From: Chrysomallon squamiferum
Lineage: Eukaryota > Mollusca > Gastropoda > Neomphalida > Peltospiridae
Direction: 5' to 3'
Assembly: GCA_012295275.1 (NCBI GenBank)
Contig: CM022679.1
Location: forward strand, 3,944,379 to 4,008,378
DNA length: 64,000 bases
Positions 26,807 through 41,041 of this stretch are shown piece by piece (the first letter of the stretch is position 1; each line of letters begins with the position of its first letter). Under the pieces are notes generated by a model. It worked only from the letters and a program-made list of their open reading frames with translations, was not told the origin of the DNA and did not search any database. The translations under genes were made by a program, and so were the position numbers.

Positions 26807-29800
26807 CTGTGTCTCATTTTGTTTTTTGTTTTTTTTTATCTTTCTTTCTCTTCCTCTTATTTAATTTTTCTGTCCTTACTTTTTTCATGTCTGAAAATTT
26901 ACAAATTATTTGTAGAACATTATTTATTGAAGAATTGTTATTTATTATATTTTCTGTGTCTCATTCTGTTTGTTTTTTTTGTTTTTATTTATATTTCTAT
27001 CTCTTCCTCTTATTTTCTTTTTCTGTCCTTACTTTTTTCTTGTATGTAGCATATTTACAAATTATTGTTAGAACATTTTCCAGTAAAGATTTTCAATATA
27101 AAACACATTATTTTTAAATTAAAAACATTATTATCTTAATTTGAAACATTGATCCAAATATATGTTCTCTTGTTACATAGATTCATCAATTGTTGGAAAT
27201 AATTAAAGCTTTCAAAAACAGTAACATCAAAGAATAATTAATAATCAAATTTCCAGGATGAAAATCCGATGTTATTATTTTCTTTGTTTTTTCAGAATTA
27301 CCACGGCAACCAGTGATAAGAAATGTCACATTGTCACCCACTACAGAGAACAGTGTCATCATCACCTGGACACCTGGCTTTGATGGCAACAGTCCCCTGA
27401 AGAGATATATCATCAGCTACAGGGTTCAAGTTCAAGGTTAGTAACCTGAATAAATGAATATGTTAGTGAACAGGAAGAAACACTTTGTGATAAATGGAGA
27501 TAAACAGCAAGGATGAATGGAAGGAAGAATGAATGGAAAATGAACTGGAAAAACAAGTGAATTTAGATGAAAATTAGTGAATAAGTAGAAAGTCAATGAA
27601 TAAATAAAGAGAATGTTTGTTTATCAGTATATTATATATTGTGATAGTTAGTTGGCATGTTTGTATATTGTGCTAATAGTAACAAAGAGAACAACATCAC
27701 AGTTTTTACTCAATAACAGTAAATATATTTTATTTAAACCTCCCAACAGAAAGAGTTTGATAATTAGTTGTTTTTTTTGTTTAAAATTAAAGAAAATATC
27801 CTAAGAAAATATCCAAATGAAAAGTAATATACCAGGCTATTATATTATCAATATTTACTTATTTTATGGTTAATTTCATTATTAAACTTCTTAAATTTCT
27901 ATGTCATGATATGACTGTCTGTATCTTATATCAATAATTTTTATTAACTTATTTTATGGTTAATATGGATTATTAAATTCTTGAATTTCTATATGTGTTA
28001 TGTTATGACCGTCTGTCATTAGCAATTTTTTAAATAATATTTGCAGGTGCTAACAATGATAACTCAAGATGGCTGGTTTATCCAGACATAATTCCACCCA
28101 CTACGACTAGGTACACAGTGTCGAACCTGCAGCCTTCCCGTTACTACAAGTTTAAAATCAGCGCTGTTAATTCAGTAGGCGAAGGAAATGCCAGCATTGC
28201 TAAACCAGAACCAGCAATTCAGATGCCACCACAACGTAAAACATCGTTCCTACTACTATTACTGTTATTGCTGTTGTTTTTGTTATTATTAAAACTACTA
28301 CTCTTTTTCCCAGTTTAAGTTTAATAGCAATGCAACTGTAACTTTATTATTGATTTCACAATTTAAAAAGTCTTATTATTGTTGTTGTTATTATTATTAT
28401 TATTATTATTTGTATTATTATTTACTTAAATTTACTTTAAAAATTTTATGTTAAGAATAAAATAGTACATTATTATATTATGTTTTAGAAAAAATCTGAA
28501 GATAAAATTGATAAATTTGTTATATTTCATATTTCTTTGTTACACAAATGTGAATATTCACCAAAAAAAAAGCCAGAAAAGTGTATTTTTACATGCATCT
28601 TATTTAATATAGCAATAAACATATACATATTGATAAATGCAGATACATATGCATTTATTGTATAAAAGACTATGATATCTATATTAATAGATATTTTTTT
28701 ACAAATATAACTTTACTAATATAACTGTAACATGGGTATTTGTTGTTGTATTTAATGTATTTTCCCTTTTTGAATTTTAGCCCCAAGTAAAGAACCAAGA
28801 AGTTTTTACTGCAGCCCTGGAGCTGACAGGTCTATCGTGGTGAAGTGGCAGGCTCCAGAAGAATCGTCATGGAACGGTGACCTGCTCGGCTACATCATAA
28901 AATACAGAGTTGCACATTATCCTGACAGTGCCCTGCAGTACATCAACATCAGCGACAGCCGTGCAACAAACTACCTCCTGGAGAACCTCGTCTACCACAA
29001 ACAGTACGAGGTGGCCATAGCAGCATACAACGTCAAGGGTCCTGGCAAATACAGTGGTTATTTCCTGATATGGACTTCTGAAGGTCGACCAACTGCTCCT
29101 CCACAGGACGTATCCCTTTTGTCGACAAACTCAACCACAATAAAAGTGACCTGGATGCCTCCAGATCCAACCCAGATTAATGGGATCAATCAGGGATATA
29201 CGATTAGGATTCGTAGAAGTTCCGTTTCTCACATGGAAAGAAGTGAATTTGTTCCGGCAGATCAGTCTAATTTGTATGGTCGACAGATGACTTATGTTTT
29301 CCGCCTGCTGAAGTATACAGAGTATGTAATAACTATTGTATGTCACACAGGAGAGGTGTTGGTCCCGCCAGCCAGCCACAGACTATCAGAACTCAGGAGG
29401 ATGGTAAGTAATTTTTGTTCTTGCTGTTAAGTTTGTTTTGATTATTAAATGTTTGTTTAATTAAGTAATTTAGTTCAGTGTTCTGAAGTAGTGGAATTGT
29501 AATCGTTCTTTAACAGTGTTGGTAACTGTTTTATCTGTTGTTTTGTTGCATTCAAATTAATGCAGTCTGCTTACTCCCTTTTTTTCTAGATAAGTTTATT
29601 ATTATTAGTTATTTCTTATTATACGTTTTATATCAATTATATTAAGTTTATTTATATATTAAAGTTTTATTCCATGGATTAGTTGCTTAATCTATGACAT
29701 TTGCTTATTTTTATAAAATCAGAAAAAGAATCACATTGAAATAAGAATAAAATAAATAATTATTTGAATTTTAAACTTTTTATTTTATTATTGACATATT

Positions 29801-32800
29801 TATCAGTCTCTTCAGATAGTTCATTGAATTAGATATTAATATTTTAATATAACTTCACTTTCTAAACAAACTTATTAAAAAATACAATTTAAAAACATGA
29901 TATAAAAATATGTAAACCAATCCTTACAATAATTTTAATTAATCTTCTACTTCATTTTTCAGTTCCTGGTGAGGTTGGTGACTTGAAGTTTGACAACGTG
30001 CGCGACAGAACGTTGAGAGTGTTGTGGACTGCCCCACAAGAAATCAATGGAAAACTTTTAGGTTTGTTTTTGTATTTCCAGTCACTATCACACTAGCCAG
30101 CATTTTTACCTGCCCTGATTAATGGTTATGCAGACATTTTATATAATTTTTAAAATTGATTCTCACCTCAGAAGTAAATTGAAAAATCAGAAATTAGAAA
30201 TGCAGATTCATGTACTGAAAAAAGAATTTTGACTTTAAGTCAAACTGTAATTATGAGAGAAAAAATTGTGAACTTGAAATATGATACATACAGCAGGACA
30301 GACATTTTAATTAGCTGTGCACAGTTTATGTTTTATTAGCTGAATCACACAAAGTATGTGACTGTTTGTTGTCTAGGTTACACACTGATGTGGGAGAAGA
30401 AGAATGAATCGGACACAAGAAGACGAGTTCTGCTTCCGTCGAACCTGACTCGCTACACTGTGAGAGACTTGTCCCCAATGACCATGTATACAATCCATGT
30501 AAACGCTCGCACTAGGAAAGGAGACGGTCGGACTAAGAGTGCTGATATCAAATCAGGTGTCCCACCAGGTAAGCAGTTAATCTAACATTAACAGGTATTT
30601 TGAAGTGGCAACACACTCAACAGAATTTTGTAGTTATGGTTTTGTTGTTAAGGACTTTGCAGATAATGAGAGAGGGTTGGTTTTGAAGAAAAATTTATAT
30701 ATAGAATTGAAAAATCTGTTTGGTTTAAAAAAAATTCATAAAAAATTTTTGCTAGTTCATATAATTCAAATCAAAATTTGAAAAAAATGATGATAATTTT
30801 GGAATTTTTAGTAATTTGATCCTTTTTTTCTAAAAAGATAATAAAAAAATATGTATTTTTAACAAAATGATCTATTTAAAATATATATTTTTGTAAAACA
30901 ATAATTGTTTTCAACTATTATTGGAATGCCTGTATCCATCAAAGTCTTAAAGTAAATCTATTTTGCACTTAAATTTCAGAACTTCCAACAGAACCATTCA
31001 ACTTGGCCTACAGCAACATAGAAGCGAGATCGGTACTGCTGCAGTTTCTGCCAGGCTACAACGGCAAAACCTCCATCACTCTGTGGATCGTCGAAGCCCT
31101 GGAAGGAAGCAGCATGCGCTGGAGACCCATCTACAACATCTCCGACCCAAACGCCAGAGCGATTACCGTTCTGAACTTGAAGCCGTACACGAAGTATCAA
31201 CTGCGAGTGATTGCAGAGAACATCGTCGGTCGAAGCAACGCCAGTGCACCGACTCGTGAGTTCGAGACAAAGCAGGATGCCCCATCGAAGCCTCCTGGCA
31301 ACGTCACTGTGAGAGCATTGAATTCAACAACTCTGAGGATCAGCTGGAATGTAAGTGATTGTTGTCTCAGTTTTGTGTCACTGAACTGATATTTGTGTGA
31401 TGTTTTTTTTTTATCTGATATGTAAAAATTGTGTTTAGTGATCAGAACATGAAAAAGCATGTGATATAAGTATAATATTGACATGAAAAATGTTATATGT
31501 AAGTATAATAGTTGGTGCATTAATTGACACATTATTTCTGGTTATTATGACATGGGATACTTTATAAAAACAAGTAAAAATTAAGGGTACAGTACTGGAC
31601 TTATTAACCAATATGTAAAATGTTTTAATACACAGGTACAAGGGATCTTTTCTTAAGCACATTGTGAATAATTATGTGTGTTTAAGCAATAATTTGTTAA
31701 TTGACAAATATAAAAATTGTGTTTGATGTAATAATGTGTTAAACATAAAAATTTGTGTTCTAAAGTAATGTATTAGAAATCATGTATAATTTATGCTTTA
31801 AAGTAATAAATATAAATTTTGTTTGTAAGTAATAAATACAAATTATGTTTTAAAGTAATAAATATAAATTTTGTTTTAAAGTAATAAAATTAAATTTTGT
31901 TTTAAAGTAATAAATATAAATTTTGTTTTAAAGTAATAAATATAAATTTTGTTTTAAAGTAATAAATATAAAGTTTGTTTTAAAGTAATAAATATAAATT
32001 TTGTTTTGAAGTAATAAATATAAGTTATGTTTTAAAGTAATAAGTATAAATCTAGTTATGAAGTGTCAGTGTTTTAAGAAACCTGTTTAAAACTGACTAC
32101 ATATCACACAGCCTCTAGCACTGGTAGACTGGAACGGAATTCCAAGAGGCTACAACATCATGTATCGCATGACGCTTCCACAAAACGGTCAGCCAGACGA
32201 CTTCCACAAGATCCAGCTGGAGAATGGCATGGATGTTGAGAGTTACATCTTGGTGGGGCTGCAGGAGTGGGTGGAATATCAAGTGAAAATGAACTCCTAC
32301 AATGATGTGGGCAGCAGCAGCTTCAGTCCAGTGACTGGAGAAAGAACAAGAGAATCAGGTAGTTTTTTTTTTATAAAAATGAAAAAAAAAAAATATTTTG
32401 CATCTGTTTTTCAGAAATTTAAGTAGGATTTCTTTGTTTGAAATTCAGAAACATATTTTTAAAAATATTTTGTATCAGTTCTAATAATACATTCAAGGAT
32501 TTATTTATTAGGTTTTTTCTTATGTAAATTATTGAACATTTTCTCTAGAATGTTAATTTAAAAACAAATTAAAATTTATTTCCCGTTACTGTGGCAGATT
32601 TTAGATTTTACTTTATATCTATTTGAATTAGACAAATTATTACTGCATAAGAAAACTGTAACACCATTTGAAAAATAAAGCTATTATTTATGCCCAAAAT
32701 CTTTATTTCCACTCAGTTCCCAGTGCAAGCCCAACGAGAGTGCAGGCAGTGGCCATTTCATCAACCAGCATCAATGTAACATGGCAGAATGTGCCTCAGC

Positions 32801-33047
32801 TTGAGCAGAATGGAATGATTCAAGGTTACAAGGTACAGCTTTATTTACTCGTTTTTCCTCTGTTTAATTATGATTATTACTTCATTTCACAAAGTTGAAA
32901 TATTTTAAATAAACATTGGTTGTAAATGAAATAGTTTATAACTGTGTTAAAATTTTGGAAGTTAAATGAAAACATTTCAAGCTGAATATGCTTCCAGCAA
33001 TATCTTATGGTCAGATTTCTTTTTTATGAAAATGATGCTGTTTAAAG

Positions 33048-33083
<36 letters not shown>

Positions 33084-35921
33084 CAGATATTAAATTTAAA
33101 AGCAAATAATTTGCAATTAAAAGAAAAATTAATTTTGAAAATCTAATTAAATGATTATAAAAATTCTTATTATGTAAATTTTATTATTATGTCACTGATT
33201 TGTGTATTTTGTCAATTTTATTAAAAAAAAAAAAAAAAAAAATGAATCCTTACTACTTTCATTGCAAAAAAAAACTTAGTTTTATTTTTAACATAAGTCA
33301 GTCTGTTTCTAATATCACCTGTGTTTTTACAAAATTCAAATTTCTCCAGGTTCAGTACTCGTCACACGAAGAAAACATCCCAGAAAGGAAACAAGAAGTG
33401 CTAGGCAACAGCACAATGAGCTCAGTTGTCAGTGGACTTCGTAAATTTGTCAAGTATGAGATTCAGGTGCTTGCGTACACTCGAATGGGAGACGGGGTGC
33501 TCAGTCAGGCTGTGGCTGTTAAGACTTTTGAAGACTGTAAGTTTTCTTTTGTGTAAATATGTAAGATTGTTTTTTTGACTGAGTTTTTAACTGAGAAGAG
33601 ATAATTCACGATTTTTGGAAGTTTTGATGAACGATGTATATATTTTTTTTAAATGAATATGTGACTATTTAATTTAGAAGATTATTTATATGTTTTACAT
33701 TTTTAAATGAAAATATGAATTTTAATTTTGTTTTTCATTTTCTCTCTCTATCTGTGATAAAATAAGATATTAAATGTTTATTTTATTCTTTTAAATTTTG
33801 TTTTTTTTAAAAATATTCAGTTTTTATATTAATTCAGTATTACGAGTGACATTTTCAAAGAAATGTTTTTGTCGTATTACCCAAAAAATATTTATACATC
33901 AATTCTATCATTTTCTCTCTTTCTCTCTCTTTACAACACAATCTGATTCATTTTACCTGTCTGTTACAGTTCCCGGTCCTCCAATAATTGTTCATTTCCC
34001 AGTGGTCACATACACATCAGCAGTTGTGGTGTGGAATCCACCAAAGGAGCCTAATGGCATCATCACAGCTTACCGAGTTGTCTACAGCAAGCAAGGCACA
34101 AACAGGACCAGTCCTCCAGCAGAACTTCAGGCCGATCAACTCAGCCACACAGTGCTAGGTCTGGAGAGAGAAACCTATTACAAGTTCTACGTGACAGCCA
34201 AAACCAGACTGGGCTGGGGCCAGGCTGCCAAGGTTTTGGTCTACACAATGAATGACAGAGGTAGAGGTTTTGAAATAAATAAGTAGATCTGATAAGTATG
34301 TAAATAGTTAAGGAGATGTAATAATTTAAAAAAAAAAAAGTAAAATAAAAATGTCAATTTAATAAATGTATTAAATTAGGTGAATAAGTAAATGCAATAA
34401 GAAAATAAGACACAGGTAGAGGTTTTAAAATAAATCAGTAGATTTGATAAGTATATTATTAATTTTAAAGATGTAATAATTTCAACAAAAAAACCCAAAA
34501 AAAACTCAGTTTAATAAATGTATTAAATTAGGTAAATAAGGAAATGTAATAACAAAATAAGTGAATAAAATTTAATAAGGAAATAAATAAATATATTTAA
34601 TAAATAGCTATATTTGTTAGTTAAATAAGAAGATTTATTAAGTAAATGAATAAATGAATTTAAAAAAAAAAAATCTTTTAAAATGTGCAGTAAATAATAA
34701 ATGTATTTTCATCAAAATATTTCAGTGGTAAAAAAAAAAAAAAAAATTAATGTATGTTTTAAAGAAATTTTTTTTTTTTTATAAATATTTATTTTGTGAA
34801 TATTAATATTTTTATTTGTTAAATAGTCCTTTTGCAGCATTAGATAGATAAATGTCTATAACTGTCTGATATATATATACATATATATATTTTTTTTAAA
34901 CTTGAAAATAAAAGAATTAATGAGAATAAAATAAATTAAAAAGAAAATAATTAAATATTTATTATACAGAATCTATCTTATTTACTATTTTAAACATTTT
35001 TTTATATTTTTAATCAGATCGGCCTGACAGCCCATCGAAACCAACGATTGGCAGTTCACAGGTGACAGCGAGAAGTGTCACCATCAGCTGGAATCCTGGC
35101 AATGACAATTACGGACCTCTGCGTAACTACACAGTTCAGTTTCAGCGCAGATTCGGACAGTGGCACAGTGTCATCGAGGCCATAGCACCCGACAAAACCT
35201 CATACGTTGTGTCTAAGTGAGTGAGAAGATAATTTAGTATTTAAAATAAAACCACACAAAAACCAATATAAAATAATAATGATAGGAATAACATTAGTAA
35301 TGGCAATGATAGTGATAGTGATATAATAATAATAATAATAATGAATGGTAATAATTAGACAAAAAGAATAATAATTTTTTATATAAATTATTAGTATGGT
35401 TTTAAATAAATAAAAAGCATAAAAACAAAAAAGAAATGAATGTAACAAGAGGAAAAGAATGTATTTTTTGTCGCTAACAAGTGTTGACATTTTAGAAAAT
35501 ACTCTATTAAGCCAATGCATGCAACCAAATGACTTTTATATTTTTATTATTATTTTTAAATTTATTTTATCTCCATTGTTAGGAAGAAGACCTATCACTC
35601 CTCATATTTGTTTTGTGACACATTTACTCTCTGTTTCTTTTTTTAGAAAATTGTTTATTTATTTATTTATTGTAGTTTGAGACCTAACACATGGTACAAG
35701 TTTCGAGTGGCAGCAACAAATGATATTGGAACCAGTAATTTCAGTTCTCCGTCAGCTGAAGTGCAAACACAGCCAGACAGTAAGTACAGACAGAAGTTCA
35801 TTCACGAATGTTCAGCTTCAAGTCTACAGTTTGACTTAAAAGTAGTAAAATCTTAATTATCTATTTTTTTTTTATTATCATTGTTCTTTCTGTTATTATT
35901 ATGTTTAGGTTATTATTATTA

Positions 35922-35974
<53 letters not shown>

Positions 35975-38282
35975 GTTTAGTATTATTATTATAATAATTA
36001 TTATTATTTTTATTATTATTATCAGCAAAACAGAATTGAACATTATTATTATTTATTTATATAAAGACTTGTGTATATCTGACAATTTAATTTCAGAATA
36101 AAGTGCTAACTGATTTAAATTACTATCATTTCTTGTTGTATTCAGAGCCTGATGGGTCACCTCAGAATTTGAAGGTCAAGGCATTGACCATGACATCCAT
36201 TCAGGTTTCCTGGAAGGTAAGTTGTATTTGTATGAAATTGTTTGAATATGATCGATTAACATTTTCAGTTTTTATTAAGAATCCATATACTAAATGCATG
36301 CATAGCTATGCCAGATATCTTCTGAAGTGGTTTTAAATGGAAGTTTTTTTTAATAGAATTACAATCTTTTAATTTTTTTTAAATTACTGATAATATATAC
36401 ATCACTGTTAAAATAAAATAAATAAGAATTTCTTTAACTTTTCATTGTTTGAATCTGGCAAAGCTATGATTTTATGAGGTAATTGTTTTTAATTTGTCTT
36501 TAATTTACAGAAATGCTCATGCATTGTGCAACTGTTACTGAAAAACTAACTGTCAGTGTGTTGAATTACCATCCTGTTTTATTTGGCTTGTTATTATATT
36601 TATGTGAAAATACATTCAAGAATTTATTTAATATACATTCAAGGACTTCTTTAATATTGCTACATGTATTGATTTGATGATTCAAATATATTACTTTCTG
36701 TTTCAGTTGCCTGTCACCTCATAAAGATTCTGATTTTGCATATCAGATCATTTGATACCTATCTAGGCTTTCTCTTAATATTATTGTTTCAAATGCATGT
36801 CTATTTTCAAGCTGCCTCCTAAGGAAACATGGAATTTTCATAATATTGGAATCCGTGTGCGTTACAAAAACAATATAGACCTTGTTTGGAGCTTCCAGTT
36901 TGAGGATGATAACACATCGACCGTTATTGAAAAGCTGACCAATGGTCAGGGTTATATTGTCAGTGTCCAGGCCTATAATGTTTTTGGCAGTGGGCCCTGG
37001 AGCAGTAATAGTTTCATAGTTCTTGAACTGGGTAACTTTACATATAGTCAGTCAGTCCATATCATCTGCTTAGTACGTTCTGTTTTTTTTGTTAATGGTT
37101 GGTATGTCACTGATGCAAGGGAAATTATATTTCAAATGCAGTTTATATAGATTTTAAAAACATTTTTATCCCAGGTTTTTTTTTTTGTGTTCCAATTTTA
37201 ATGATTTAAAAATAAATAGTTATTTTTCCCATTATGGTGGCAGATTTTAGATTTTATACACCTTTTAATATTTAATAAATTTAGTAAGCTTAGTCTAATG
37301 TTTTTATATGGCATCTGGTTCTTTTATCCCTCTCCCCCCTTTAAAAATATCTACCCATAAATGTTTCATTATCTCTGTCTGTCTTGAAGCATTTCATAAT
37401 TTTAAAAAATCCAGTGGATATTTTTGTTTTGGAAAAGGGAAGGAAAAAAACAAACAAAAAATTATGAAGAGACCAAAGAATAGAATATTTCCTGTAAAAT
37501 AAATATAAATTAAAAAAAAAAAAAAAGACCACAGCAAAAAAAAAAAATTAAACAATTGCATTTGAAACTGCATTCTTAAGCATCAAATAAAACACCCCAT
37601 CCATTTTAAAATTTCTATTTTTTTTTTTTTTTCACATTGTCATTGTTATGTTTCATTACTGGTGTTGTGTGCATGCTACACATTGTATTTCGTGGAGTGT
37701 ATGTGTACTTCAGTATTGTGCCTTTTTTGTTGTCCCCAGCAACCACCGTCAGAAACTTGGAACGGGCAGATTGTAGGCTACATTGTTCAGTACCGCCAGC
37801 TTCACTTGGCCGACTTCCAGGAAGAAACAGTTCCGTTTCAACACAACACGATAAACCTGGAGAATCTCGTTAAGAAAAAACATTACGAGGTCCAGGTTTT
37901 GGCATTCAATGCCATAGGTCAGGGACCTCCAAGTACCCCAGCCACTATTTATGTAGGCGAAGCTGGTAAGGGCTAGAGAAAGAATTAATTGTGAATTAGT
38001 ATTAATATATCAAAGATTAGGAGATAAATTTGACAAAAAAAAAAAAAAAAAAAAAAAAAAATAAAAAAAAATTTGAACTAACAGAAAGGAAAGTCTCGTC
38101 ATAAGCTAAACCAACAACATAAAGAGAAATAAATGTTGAACAAAATCAGCAGTGAATTAAGTGGACATTTAATTCAGTTTAGAAATTTTTAACTCTGTAA
38201 CAAAGAATAGTTAAAAATATTTCCGCTCTTTTTCTTTATTTTCCTGTATTTATTTATTTATTTATTTATTTATTTATTATAT

Positions 38283-38314
<32 letters not shown>

Positions 38315-38708
38315 ATTAAAGGTATAAGGAATGTATTTTATTAATATTGCAGTTTTATCAAAAATATATGATTTAATTCAGGTAATTTGGAATTAAATTT
38401 TACCTTGTTTTTGATTGTTTGGGTAATATTGTTAATTAATAAATGTTCCTGTAAATTAATAAATCATTATACAGAAATTTTAATAGGATGTGAAATTAAC
38501 TAAAATAAATGACATGTATAATAAATATTTAATATTGAAGTAATATCTAAGTAAGCAAATAAAATGATTCACAACTACAACTGTAGTAAAAATAATAATC
38601 ATAACAAAAATAAGAAAGATATATTTAAGAATTATTACATTATACATTTATATAATTCAGTTTACTTTTCTAATAATAATACTAAAAATATTAAAAATAA
38701 ATAAAAAA

Positions 38709-38767
<59 letters not shown>

Positions 38768-38896
38768 ATGAAATGAAATAAAATAAAACCAAGAGATAAA
38801 AAATTCAACTTTTTAAATATGATAACCAATTTTTAATTCAAATATTTATTGTAAAATTATATACACCAATAAAAAAAAAAAGAAAAGAAAAGAACA

Positions 38897-38930
<34 letters not shown>

Positions 38931-41003
38931 TTAAAATAATTACACAAATTTTGTTTCATTACAGTTACCACTAATTATTGTTATTGTTTTTATTATTATT
39001 CATTATTACAGTTATTATTTTCCTTTTTCTTTCTACAGTTTTTCCTCCCTTCACCCAAATTACAATTTTTATTTTTTATTTTATTTTTTTAAATATTAAA
39101 TAATATTATTTTGAAAAATCCTTTACTTTCTTTTGCTTCATTCATTTTCATCTTGTGCTTTTTTGTTTTTTTTTAAATATTTTTATTTGCGCTTTACATT
39201 GTGAGATTTGTATGTTGTTAACAGCATTGGTGTTTACTTTGTTTATTTTGTGATAAATCTATTTAGACTGCTATTTGTTAGTTCATGTTTGGTGTTAACT
39301 CTGTTTGGATTGTTCAAAGATTTACGTAAAAATGTGTGAAGTGAATATTGTAATGTGTATTATAAAAAAATATAAATGTAGTGAAATGAAGTAATTTTCA
39401 GGCAAGTCAATTTGTAATATGAAATATATTAATTTAATGTTTAACTTGATTTCACGTAATTTAATTTAATTTAATTTGTTTTTGTTTTTTTCTTTACCCG
39501 AATTTTATATGAGTTATGTTCCTTAAGTTTTTACTGTGAATGTATAATGATCCAAATGAACTCCTTTAGAAATAGAAAAATTAAGAGATCATTGTTTGAA
39601 AAGTTATGGACTGATTTAAGCAAATTACAAATTCTGATAAGGAAAATTTTAAAGAAAAGATTTATTTTGCATAATATGAAATTTTTATTTTATTATTATT
39701 TTTTTAAATCAAAATTTATCTTAACTGGCTAACCACTGTTTATAAAAAAACAACAACAACCCAAAACATTGAAAAACAAAAACAATACAAAGACAAACAA
39801 CAAAGAACAAATGCATTTTTTTTGTGTCTAAAATGAGTTATTTACAAATCTCAGAATAATTTAAAATACGTAATTAAATAACACAACAGTCTATAAATCC
39901 TTGCCTGTTTCCACTGTTTATTAAAATATTTTAATTTAAAAAAAAAATGTATATTATTATTTTTAACTTTTTTTATTTTTTTTAAAGTAGATTATTTCAT
40001 TTCATTTATTTAACAGCCCCAACTCAAGCACCATCCAATGTACGAGCGATATCCCAGAGTTCATCATCTATATATATCACTTGGACCCCCCCACCCCCAG
40101 CGTCACAGAATGGAGGACTGTCTGGATACAAGGTAGATCTTTAATAAACTCACTGTGAATTATTAACATGGTTTTTCTGCAGAGATGCTAAACTTCATTA
40201 GAAAAATTATTAGAAAATCTACATGAAAATTACTTAATAATTGGTAAAAAAGAAGCCATAATAAAAAGGTATGTTTTATTTATTAATCTATCGTTGAAAA
40301 TCTGCATACACGCGCACTGTTCCCCTATGCAGGAATAGGAGGGCATCCACCCTGACCCTTTTTGGGGGCTGCCCTTGTGCCCAAAATTCAGAACAGATGC
40401 CCGCCCCCCTCATTTGCCTAAATTCTCATAATTATTACAATACTTCTTCAAAAAAGTCTATCATTACTACTGTCTGCAGGCATCAGTTTGTCAGGCAAAC
40501 AACACTTTTTAGTGCCAGTGAACGAACATGAAAGTCACTTTTATAGCAGATTCTATACTGGCCAGCCAAATGTTATACAAACCAAACAGTTAATCTACTG
40601 AATGTGGTTAAAATATTTTTAAAATGTTAATGTTTAAAATTTTAATTCCTTTTTCATATATGAATTCTATTTTTCGATTCTGTCATGTATTGCAGATTCT
40701 CTACTGGCCAGCCAACATGTCTACTGAGCATGCTCAGACTAAAATCTCCCCTGACTCTCATTTTCTCCTGGGAGAACTGGACACATTCACTATGTATCGG
40801 ATGACTGTCCAAGCTTACAATTTGGCTGGAGATGGTCCAAAAAGTGTCATAGTGTCTAATCGTACTCTGGAAGGAGGTAATTGATAAATGTTTTTATTAT
40901 TGTTATTTTTGTATAGGTGTAGGTGTGTTCTTCGTTATTTTTCTTTTTGTTTCCTTCTGATTTTATCATGATCATGATCATAATCATGATGATGATGATG
41001 ATC

Positions 41004-41041
<38 letters not shown>

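Noticed and set aside
26642-27117. Plus frames rich in F, L and S after exon 10
   Set aside because: They read through the T-rich tandem repeat of intron 10 and continue past a good exon 10 donor.
29311-29352. Tiny intron as an explanation for the exon 13 frameshift
   Set aside because: The GTAATA...CACAG stretch would be only about 25 nt, too short for an animal intron, and its translation ([10 protein letters not shown]) is genuine FN3 sequence.
30963-31259. Out-of-register plus and minus frames over exon 16
   Set aside because: Shadows of the GC-rich FN3-5 exon.
36812-37965. Exons 24a and 24b as parts of two successive FN3 domains
   Set aside because: Both encode the same second half, no first half lies between them, and their phases (0 in, 1 out) cannot be joined in series.
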